This document shows, piece after piece, positions 1 to 4,870 of a stretch of 7,177 nucleotides of DNA. Origin of the DNA: Actinomycetota bacterium (GTDB lineage: Bacteria > Actinomycetota > Geothermincolia > Geothermincolales > RBG-13-55-18); assembly GCA_028275245.1 (NCBI GenBank), contig JAPWVA010000055.1:1-7177 (forward strand). Direction: 5' to 3'. A program made the position numbers and the translations under genes. Numbering within the stretch: the stretch's first letter is position 1; every line of letters starts with the position of its first letter. The notes under the pieces were generated by a model. That model was not told the origin of the DNA, made no database searches, and saw only the letters and a program-made list of their open reading frames with translations.

Positions 1-111
1 CACCGTCGGAGAGTGGGTCTGAACTATGGCCCCGCTGTCCAACCAGGAGTGCTCCCGGGCTATGTAGAGAGGGACACCGCAACGGGGGCAGAACTCCAAC
101 CTCGGTTCCAT
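1..111 (-). CDS. N-terminal fragment of a zinc-ribbon protein (partial, runs off left edge)
   Basis: Reading the minus strand from an ATG at 111 gives 37 codons with no stop up to the window edge. An in-frame TAA lies three codons upstream (120-118), so this ATG is the first possible ATG start. A weak AAGGG ribosome site sits nine bases ahead of it. The peptide has a CPRCG knuckle (residues 8-12), half of a zinc ribbon, followed by a stretch with REHSWLDSGAIVQ (19-31). That combination looks like real protein rather than noise, and resembles the N-terminus of small zinc-ribbon proteins that continue into a sensory domain such as V4R; the V4R link is from memory and unproven. The second cysteine pair, if any, is outside the window. 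It is divergent from the thiolase with about 400 bases between. Function unknown. Confidence 0.55.
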   Translation of the reverse strand, partial: MEPRLEFCPRCGVPLYIAREHSWLDSGAIVQTHSPTV

Positions 112-431
112 GGGACATTACCCTTATCTTGCACTTTTACCCAGAATATCTTAATGCCTCTTAACCCGGCTAGGTACCCGGCAGGTCATCGATGGAGCTG
201 AACCTGCGTACCGGCATTCCCTAAGGCTTAATATCGTCCTTGGTGCCCCTTTCGTGGAACCAACCCTGGCGCTTCGGGGACGGTGCCGGGCAGGGGATGG
301 CACCGCGGTGCCAACTCAGGGCTCGGGGAATTCCGCCAATACGGGAGTCTCAGGACAATAGGTGGGAAGCGGCCGGGACTGGGCCAGGGGGAAATGGGCC
401 AAGAGCCATCCCGGCATGACCCCACCGCTTC
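112..431. other. Gene-free divergent intergenic region
   Basis: No credible coding sequence was found on either strand; the short open frames are proline, arginine and glycine rich and lack ribosome sites. The stretch separates the divergent zinc-ribbon gene and the thiolase, so it should hold a promoter for the former, but I could not find a convincing one. Its clearest structure is the GC palindrome at 299-312, with GGTGCC copies at 242-247, 282-287 and 307-312. Confidence 0.6.
282..312. repeat. GC palindrome with alternative hairpin arms
   Basis: GGCACCGCGGTGCC at 299-312 is a perfect 14-base palindrome. GGTGCC at 282-287 can also pair with GGCACC at 299-304 across an 11-base loop, so two mutually exclusive folds are possible. 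It could be an operator for a dimeric regulator or part of a leader structure; there is no T-run beside it. Confidence 0.5.
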
Positions 432-440
432 TGTTATAAT
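432..440 (+). promoter_or_regulatory. Extended -10 promoter of the thiolase gene
   Basis: The sequence TGTTATAAT is a perfect extended -10 element (TGN followed by TATAAT at 435-440). No good -35 hexamer lies 16 to 18 bases upstream, as is allowed for extended -10 promoters. Transcription would begin near 447, giving a leader of about 70 bases. ATTGGT occurs at 439-444 and 452-457, each followed by TACC within a few bases, and could be an operator across the start site. Confidence 0.6.
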
Positions 441-463
441 TGGTCATACCTATTGGTTACCGG

Positions 464-517
464 GAGGTAAGGGATCTAGGTCGGTGCAGGTTTCGAGAGA
501 GAAAGCGAGGTAAGGGA
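464..517 (+). repeat. 11-base direct repeat around the thiolase ribosome site
   Basis: GAGGTAAGGGA occurs at 464-474 and again at 507-517. The second copy is the ribosome binding region, with GAGG eight bases ahead of the ATG at 519. The first copy is followed by TCTAGG, with no start codon at the matching position. It may be a small duplication or a decoy ribosome site. Confidence 0.6.
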
Positions 518-518
518 C

Positions 519-1706
519 ATGGCAGAACTGAGAGAATGCGTGCTGGTGGACGGCGTTAGGACCGCTAACTGCCGGGCTCACCAGGAGAAGGGTTGGTTCC
601 GCAACCGTCGCCCGGACGAGCTTCTCACCTACGTTTACAAGGCCCTTTTCGAAAGAAACCCCCAGGTGAAGCCGGAGGATGTGGATGCGGTCTTTTGCGG
701 CACCGCCAACCAGACCGGGATGCAGAACGATATCGCCCGCCTGGGATGGCTTGCCTCTGGCTTGCCGGAGAGTGTACCCACCAACGGCATCTGCCAGCAG
801 TGCCCCTCCGGTATGAGTGCCATCGAGCATGCCGCCCGGGCCATCATGTGTGGGGAGGGTGACATATTCATCGCCTCCGGCGTGGAGGACATGATGAACG
901 TCCCCATGGCGATGAACATGGACATACCCCCCAGAATAGCCGAGTACTATAACCCCCTGGAGTTGCCCATGGGGATGACGGCGGAGAAGATAGCCCAGGT
1001 GTACAACGTATCCCGGGAAGATGCCGAGCTCATGGCATACTGGAGCCATATCAAGGCTAAGGAGGCCAGGGATGCCGGCAAGTTCAAGAACGAGATCGTG
1101 CCCGTCCCGGGTCTGGACGAGAATGGTAACGAGATCATCGTGGACCGGGACCAATGGATCAGGGACAACCCCAGCCTGGAGCAGATGGCCCAGATGAGGC
1201 CCGCCTTCAAGCCCGACGGGATAGTCACCGCCGCCATCAGCTCCCCCCTTACCGTGGGGGCTTGTGCCGCCCTGCTTATGAGCCGGGAGAAGGCCGACGA
1301 GCTGGGGCTGGATTACCACCTCAAGTATGCCGGAGGTTGCATGGCGGGTTGCGACCCCACCATCATGGGCATCGGCCCCGTGTACGCCGTGCGCAAGTTG
1401 CTGGAGAGGAAGGGCCTCACCGTGAAGGATATCGACCTATGGGAGCTCAACGAGGCCTTCGGCACCCAGGCCCTGGCGGTCATCCGGGAGCTAGGCATCG
1501 GCTACAACGCCCCCTTCGAGAACATCAACGTTTGGGGCGGCGCACTGGCACTGGGCCATCCCCTGGGCGAATCCGGGTGCCGCATCGTCATCACCCTCAA
1601 CAATATCATGAAGACGGACTATCCGGAGGCAAGGTACGGGGTGGCCACCCTCTGTGGAGGTTTCGGCAACGCCAACGCAACGCTCTGGGAAAGGGTGGAG
1701 AAGTAG
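519..1706 (+). CDS. Acetyl-CoA acyltransferase (FadA-like thiolase)
   Basis: This 395-residue protein has the usual length of a thiolase, the enzyme that cleaves 3-ketoacyl-CoA with CoA or runs the reverse condensation, in the cytoplasm. The nucleophile is Cys95 in CQQCPSGM; NEAF is at 311-314, GHP (His347) at 346-348, and the second catalytic cysteine is Cys379 in CGGFGNA. The N-terminal VDGVRT and RNRRPDELL, the MGMTAEK segment and the C-terminal ATLWERV resemble FadA rather than short-chain AtoB. Oddities are an additional Cys92 three residues before the nucleophile, a CMAGC pair (274 and 278), and SSPLTVG (241-247), where thiolases usually have Asp or Asn in place of Val246. It stands alone: its own promoter lies upstream and a terminator follows at once. 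No other beta-oxidation gene is visible, so the substrate chain length and direction cannot be told. The family is sure; the specific role is not. Confidence 0.93.
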   Translation: MAELRECVLVDGVRTANCRAHQEKGWFRNRRPDELLTYVYKALFERNPQVKPEDVDAVFCGTANQTGMQNDIARLGWLASGLPESVPTNGICQQCPSGMSAIEHAARAIMCGEGDIFIASGVEDMMNVPMAMNMDIPPRIAEYYNPLELPMGMTAEKIAQVYNVSREDAELMAYWSHIKAKEARDAGKFKNEIVPVPGLDENGNEIIVDRDQWIRDNPSLEQMAQMRPAFKPDGIVTAAISSPLTVGACAALLMSREKADELGLDYHLKYAGGCMAGCDPTIMGIGPVYAVRKLLERKGLTVKDIDLWELNEAFGTQALAVIRELGIGYNAPFENINVWGGALALGHPLGESGCRIVITLNNIMKTDYPEARYGVATLCGGFGNANATLWERVEK

Positions 1707-1726
1707 GCATAGGAGTCAAACGGTAG

Positions 1727-1763
1727 AAGGGGCGGGGTGGCCAGCCCACCCCGTCTCTTTTAT
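1727..1763 (+). terminator. Intrinsic terminator after the thiolase gene
   Basis: GGGGTGG (1734-1740) pairs with CCACCCC (1746-1752) around a five-base loop. The stem extends outward through C-G, G-C, two G-U and two A-T pairs. It is followed by CTCTTTTAT. It lies about 20 bases after the stop codon, a textbook rho-independent terminator. Confidence 0.85.
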
Positions 1764-2015
1764 AGGGGGAGCGGTCTGGGGGAGCACACGGGGCGTCGCC
1801 TTCGGAGGACCTTTTCCTAAGCTGAGGGAGGGCTTCCCGTCGGGGTCCCTCCATCCCTTACCGGTTTTTCGCGTCGTTGAGCTTATAGATTCTTTTAGGT
1901 AGGGGCCTGCGACGTTCCCTACGCCGAGTAGGGTGGCCGTGCTTTCCTGGGCTCGTCTCCGTCACTCCCCTTCTCGTGCTTGACTCGGGTCCTCCAGACC
2001 CTCTGGGAAGGATGT

Positions 2016-2037
2016 CACGGGCGTTTCCACGCCCGTG
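2016..2037. repeat. Perfect 9-bp hairpin
   Basis: CACGGGCGT (2016-2024) is followed by the four-base loop TTCC and then ACGCCCGTG (2029-2037), a perfect nine-pair stem. There is no T-run after it on either strand, so it is unlikely to be an intrinsic terminator. Confidence 0.7.
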
Positions 2038-2128
2038 CCTTGCGGGGGTAGAGGTGACCCTAAGGGGGCAGGGTACCCCAAGTACTGCACTGCCGCCCGG
2101 GATATTCCCTTGACCGATTCCCCTTCCG

Positions 2129-2168
2129 GTCATTCCCACTCCGACTCCATTACCGGGCCGGGGATGAC
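2129..2168. repeat. Candidate dispersed extragenic palindrome
   Basis: GTCATTCCC (2129-2137) pairs with GGGGATGAC (2160-2168), nine pairs including one G-U, around a 22-base loop. The GTCATTCCC and GGGATGAC ends recall short repetitive palindromes found in many copies in other bacterial genomes. An alternative stem, GACCG with CGGTC, overlaps its left arm. Copy number cannot be judged from one window. Confidence 0.45.
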
Positions 2169-2245
2169 GACCCTCTTTCCGCAAGGGGATGCCGGATACT
2201 ATCCCGGAGCGGATCTGCGCGGATAGCATACGACCACGGGGACAT

Positions 2246-2275
2246 GAATGGGAAGGGTGATTTACCCACCCATTC
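2246..2275. promoter_or_regulatory. Inverted repeat at the response-regulator promoter
   Basis: GAATGGG (2246-2252) and CCCATTC (2269-2275) are perfect inverted arms. Inside them GGGT (2255-2258) and ACCC (2264-2267) also pair around GATTT. The element covers the proposed -35 box, so it could be an operator for repression or autoregulation. As it lies upstream of the likely start site, it is probably not part of the transcript. Confidence 0.45.
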
Positions 2276-2290
2276 CCCAGACAATATACT
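2261..2290 (+). promoter_or_regulatory. Possible promoter of the two-component operon
   Basis: TTTACC (2261-2266) and TATACT (2285-2290) are separated by 18 bases. The -10 is a good match and the -35 a fair one. The start would be near 2297, leaving a very short leader with GGAAGGGGG (2301-2309) five bases before the ATG at 2315. Confidence 0.4.
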
Positions 2291-2314
2291 TTTGGCCTGT
2301 GGAAGGGGGTTGGC

Positions 2315-3004
2315 ATGGTCAAACGAAGGATACTCATCATCGAGGATGAAAGGCCTCTGGCGGAAGCCCTGGCTTACAGCCTGGGCCGTGAGGGCTTCCA
2401 GGTGGAAGTGGTGGGGGATGGTGATGCTGGGCTGCGCAGAGCGCTGGAGGAGGATTTCGACCTGGTGCTATTGGATCTCATGTTGCCAGGCCTGGATGGA
2501 CTTGAGGTTTGCAGAGAGCTGAGGAAGGCCAAGGATACCCCCGTGATCGTCATCACCGCCCGTGATTCCGACGTGGACAAGGTGGTGGGCCTGGAGATGG
2601 GGGCCGATGATTACGTGACCAAGCCCTTCAACCCCAGGGAGCTCCTGGCCCGGGTCAGAGCGGTTTTGCGACGGACGGGGCGAGGACGGGAAGAAGGCGG
2701 AGAGGATATCCTGAGGGCGGGGGACTTGGTCCTGGACAGGGCCAGGCACGAGGTGTGGCTTTCTGGGAAGCAGGTCCAACTATCCCCCATTGAGTTCCGG
2801 CTATTGGAATGCATGATGGAAAGGCCGGGAAGGGCGCTTTCCAGGAGTTATCTGATAAACCGTGCCTGGGAAGGGGATTTTTACGGGACGCCCAAGGTCC
2901 TGGACGTGCACGTCAGGAAATTGCGGGAGAAGCTGGAGGAAGATCCTTCCCGGCCTCGAAGGATAGTGACCGTGAGGGGCGTGGGATACCGGCTGGAGAC
3001 CTGA
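2315..3004 (+). CDS. OmpR/PhoB-class response regulator
   Basis: This 229-residue protein has the normal length for the class. The receiver domain (about 4-120) shows the acidic pair Glu10-Asp11, the phosphoacceptor Asp54 in LLDLMLPG, Thr81 in VITARD and Lys103 in VTKPF. The C-terminal winged-helix DNA-binding domain (about 130-228) has LSPIEFRLL, RAW, and the closing VRKLREKL and VRGVGYRL segments. It is a DNA-binding transcription regulator switched by phosphorylation, presumably by the kinase encoded 63 bases downstream. The closest well-known relatives are PhoB, PhoP and WalR types, but the signal cannot be named from sequence, and no phosphate-transport or other target gene lies beside it. 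The ATG at 2315 is supported by a strong purine-rich ribosome site. All key residues are present. Confidence 0.95.
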   Translation: MVKRRILIIEDERPLAEALAYSLGREGFQVEVVGDGDAGLRRALEEDFDLVLLDLMLPGLDGLEVCRELRKAKDTPVIVITARDSDVDKVVGLEMGADDYVTKPFNPRELLARVRAVLRRTGRGREEGGEDILRAGDLVLDRARHEVWLSGKQVQLSPIEFRLLECMMERPGRALSRSYLINRAWEGDFYGTPKVLDVHVRKLREKLEEDPSRPRRIVTVRGVGYRLET

Positions 3005-3030
3005 TGGCCTTCCTACTATGGTTAGATTTC

Positions 3031-3053
3031 CGGGCTTGCCCGGGCAAGGCCCG
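3031..3053. repeat. Strong hairpin between regulator and kinase genes
   Basis: CGGGC (3031-3035) pairs with GCCCG (3049-3053), and TTGCC continues the stem with GGCAA (3043-3047), with one bulged G at 3048. In RNA this gives about ten GC-rich pairs and a tight loop. It has no T-run. It may stabilise mRNA or lower kinase expression relative to the regulator. Confidence 0.55.
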
Positions 3054-3067
3054 TTGTCCGGGTAGGT

Positions 3068-4213
3068 GTGATCATGGGAAGGATCATCACCTGGGGCATG
3101 GGCATGCCAAGGGGGATGGATGATACGGTGATGAACGGGATGATGCCGGACAAAGGGCAAGAAGGCGGGGATGGCGGGCATCCCGGGGATATGGACCTTA
3201 AAGCGGTCCTGGACAGGGTGAGCGCCGGGATAATGGCCTTAGACGGCACGGGTAGGGTAACCCTGGTCAACGAGGCCATGGGAAGGATCCTCGGTTTGGT
3301 GAGGGATGCGGTGGTGGGCCGGGAAATCGACGAAACCCCTCTCCCTGCCAGGGTTAGGGTGATGGCAAAGGAAGCTTTGGGAGGGCGGGAGGTGGAGGAG
3401 GAGCTGGAGTTATCGAATCCCCCAGGCACGATGGTGCACCTGAAGGCGGCTCCCCTGGGAGTGGAGATGGGTGGGGGTAACCCGGCGGTGGTGATTCTCG
3501 AGGACATAACGGCCAGGCGCAGGGTGGAGATGATCCGCCGGGATTTCGTGGCCAACATCTCGCACGAGCTGAGGACCCCGGTGGCCAACGTTACCGCGCT
3601 GGTGGACGCCCTTTCCCACGGCGCCATCGGGGAGCCCGAGTTGGTGGAAAGGTTCCTCAAAGACCTGGAGAGGGAGACCCGCAGGCTATCGCAGCTGGTG
3701 GAGGATCTTCTGATCCTTTCTCGGCTTGAGTCGGAGGAGATAGCTCCCCAGATGGAAGAGGTGAGGATAAAACAGGTGGTGGAGGAGGTGCTCTCGGATA
3801 AGGAGAAGCTGGCCCGGAGGTACGAGGTAAATCTTCGGAGGGGACCTACGGAAGGAATTCTCTTGAGGGCGGATCGCAGGTTCCTCACCGTCGCCCTCTC
3901 CAACCTGGTGGACAACGCGGTGAAATACAACCGCCAGGGAGGCCTGGTGACGGTGGAGGCATGCCGCCGGGGCGGCGAGGTGAGGATATCGGTGACCGAT
4001 ACGGGGATCGGCATTCCCCGGGACCAACTTTCCAGGGTTTTCGAACGCTTTTACCGGGTGGACAAGGCACGCAGCCGGGAAAGCGGTGGCACTGGCCTGG
4101 GGCTATCCATAGTGAAGCACGTGATGGAGCTGCACGGTGGCCGGGTGGAGGTGGAGAGTGAGCCTGGCGCCGGCTCGACCTTCACCCTGGTGTTCCGTGC
4201 CTCCTCCCTTTGA
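3068..4213 (+). CDS. PAS-domain sensor histidine kinase, no membrane segment
   Basis: This kinase autophosphorylates on His166 and should pass the phosphate to Asp54 of the upstream regulator. From the GTG at 3068 it has 381 residues. A Met/Gly-rich N-terminus (1-42) leads to a PAS domain (about 46-150, with GRVTLVNEAMGRILG), the HisKA dimerisation helix with FVANISHELRTP (160-171), and an ATPase domain with the N box NLVDNAVKYN (279-288), DTGIGIP (311-317), FERFYR (325-330) and GGTGLGLSIVKH (340-351). The catalytic layout is PhoR-like, but PhoR-type kinases normally begin with membrane helices and none is present here, so it is predicted to be cytosolic. The start is uncertain: GTG 3068, ATG 3074 (TAGGTG six bases ahead) and several later Met codons are possible. 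An in-frame stop at 3023 limits upstream extension. Confidence 0.92.
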   Translation: MIMGRIITWGMGMPRGMDDTVMNGMMPDKGQEGGDGGHPGDMDLKAVLDRVSAGIMALDGTGRVTLVNEAMGRILGLVRDAVVGREIDETPLPARVRVMAKEALGGREVEEELELSNPPGTMVHLKAAPLGVEMGGGNPAVVILEDITARRRVEMIRRDFVANISHELRTPVANVTALVDALSHGAIGEPELVERFLKDLERETRRLSQLVEDLLILSRLESEEIAPQMEEVRIKQVVEEVLSDKEKLARRYEVNLRRGPTEGILLRADRRFLTVALSNLVDNAVKYNRQGGLVTVEACRRGGEVRISVTDTGIGIPRDQLSRVFERFYRVDKARSRESGGTGLGLSIVKHVMELHGGRVEVESEPGAGSTFTLVFRASSL

Positions 4214-4226
4214 CGTTGTTCGACTG

Positions 4227-4281
4227 GCCGGTCCCTCTCCTGCGGACCCCGGGGGTCATCGGGAACGGCATGGCGGTTTTT
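4227..4281 (+). terminator. Candidate terminator between convergent units
   Basis: GCCGGTCCC (4227-4235) pairs with GGGAACGGC (4261-4269) with one mismatch, and an inner arm GACCCC/GGGGTC lies at 4245-4257. A run of five T at 4277-4281 follows seven bases after the stem. It sits just after the kinase stop and before the end of the opposing DUF3343 gene. The gap before the T-run makes it a weaker call. Confidence 0.4.
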
Positions 4282-4286
4282 GCCCA

Positions 4287-4547
4287 TCAACACAGCAGGT
4301 CCTCCACGCGGTCGTAGGTTATTCCGTTCCCTGACAAGATCTCCAACAACCTGTCGGTATCCTCCGCCAGGTGGCGGAGGCAGACCCCGCAGTCGGAACT
4401 CATGTACCTGGGGATGGGGATGAGCTTCACCGTGAGGCCCTCGCGGCGGGCTACCGACTCGGCCTTGATGGCCCAGTGGGAGCCGTGAAAAAGGACCACC
4501 CTACAAGGGCGGTCTCCGAAAACATCCTTCCTCTTCCCCCAAACCAT
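4287..4547 (-). CDS. DUF3343 putative Se/S carrier protein
   Basis: This small cytoplasmic protein (86 residues from ATG 4547) matches the DUF3343 family, described as putative selenium/sulfur carriers. Family-like features are RVVLFHGSHWAIKAE (about 16-30), the IPIPR segment (44-48) and SSDCGVC (50-56), whose Cys53 is the expected carrier cysteine; Cys56 and a C-terminal Cys are additional candidates. The start at 4547 is preferred because GGGGGAG lies six bases upstream; a TTG at 4565 would add six residues but has no ribosome site. It is the last gene of the operon, about 30 bases after the TusA-like gene. The context implies it receives or stores selenium or sulfur on cysteine for later use; the chemistry is inferred, not shown. 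Confidence 0.85.
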   Translation of the reverse strand: MVWGKRKDVFGDRPCRVVLFHGSHWAIKAESVARREGLTVKLIPIPRYMSSDCGVCLRHLAEDTDRLLEILSGNGITYDRVEDLLC

Positions 4548-4577
4548 GTGCCACTCCCCCGGCAACTCGGGGACGGT

Positions 4578-4799
4578 TCACGCCTTGCGGGTTATGGTGA
4601 GGATGTAGTTCCCCTCCTCAGTCTCCCTCACCGTGACCTCGCAGCCTTCTTTCTTGGCCAGGCGCGATACGTTGTCCCGGGAGGTGCCCGTGTCCACGAT
4701 CACCTCCAGAGATTCGCCAGCCGCCAGCTTTTCCAACTTTTTCCTGGTATGCATTACCGGCAAGGGGCAGGAAAGGCCGCGACAGTCCAGAATATCCAA
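4578..4799 (-). CDS. TusA/YedF-like sulfurtransferase-family protein
   Basis: This is a single TusA-fold domain of about 73 residues, starting MDILDCRGLSCPLPV. The CPxP motif carries the conserved Cys11 that holds persulfide in TusA; Cys6 is also present. TusA proteins relay sulfur in the cytoplasm, and the YedF branch is linked by genome context to selenium metabolism. The start is a TTG at 4799: AGGAGG (4813-4808) lies exactly eight bases upstream and the protein then begins where the family normally begins. A GTG at 4838 would add 13 residues but overlaps nothing family-like and has a poor ribosome site. Selenium-linked YedF proteins often carry a second C-terminal domain; here the gene ends after the TusA domain. 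It lies between yedE and the DUF3343 gene. Confidence 0.88.
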   Translation of the reverse strand: MDILDCRGLSCPLPVMHTRKKLEKLAAGESLEVIVDTGTSRDNVSRLAKKEGCEVTVRETEEGNYILTITRKA

Positions 4800-4814
4800 G
4801 GCATTCACCTCCTC
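4800..4814 (-). promoter_or_regulatory. Ribosome site that fixes the TTG start of the TusA-like gene
   Basis: On the minus strand GAGGAGG occupies 4814-4808, followed by eight bases and then TTG at 4799. The near-ideal spacing argues for the TTG over the in-frame GTG codons at 4808 and 4838. Confidence 0.75.
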
Positions 4815-4870
4815 GCTATGGTAAAAGCTTTCTCTCACCCGGGGACCCCCCTGCAGTGGGCTGGTGCGTT

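Larger units (their letters stand above)
1764..2245. other. Gene-free, hairpin-rich intergenic region
   Basis: About 480 bases lie between the thiolase terminator and the response-regulator promoter. Both strands have open frames, but their translations are rich in Gly, Pro and Arg, lack any recognisable motif, and show no ribosome site. Visible secondary structure includes GGAGGG/CCCTCC near 1825-1853, GGGTC/GACCC near 1987-2001, the strong stem at 2016-2037, GACCG/CGGTC and GTCATTCCC/GGGATGAC arms between 2112 and 2168, and CTATCC/GGATAG at 2199-2226. This could be a cluster of dispersed palindromic repeats, a structured non-coding RNA, or a decayed element; I cannot choose between them. 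Confidence 0.6.

Noticed and set aside
291..312. T-box riboswitch suggested by TGGCACCGCGG
   Set aside because: The core has an additional two bases against the GGGTGGNACCGCG consensus, no specifier stem or AGTA motif is visible, no terminator with a T-run follows, and the downstream genes are not amino-acid related. The palindrome makes the match appear on both strands.
484..513. Nine-codon leader peptide (GTG to TAA) ahead of the thiolase
   Set aside because: No good ribosome site and no run of regulatory codons; it overlaps the thiolase ribosome site by chance.
450..1319. 289-codon minus-strand open frame opposite the thiolase
   Set aside because: It is the complement of a highly conserved thiolase sequence and has no motif of its own; long antisense frames are common in GC-rich genes.
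1858..2340. 160-codon open frame on the minus strand in the intergenic region
   Set aside because: The translation is Gly/Arg/Pro-rich without family motifs, has no ribosome site, overlaps the regulator start and its promoter, and looks like translated palindromic repeat DNA.
3022..4014. 330-codon minus-strand open frame opposite the kinase
   Set aside because: It is Ser/Arg/Thr-rich low-information translation, antisense to a kinase with all catalytic boxes intact.
4281..4289. Selenocysteine read-through at TGA stops of the small operon genes and the oxidoreductase
   Set aside because: The families end at these points, nothing family-like continues after the TGA codons, and no convincing SECIS-like hairpin is placed just downstream.
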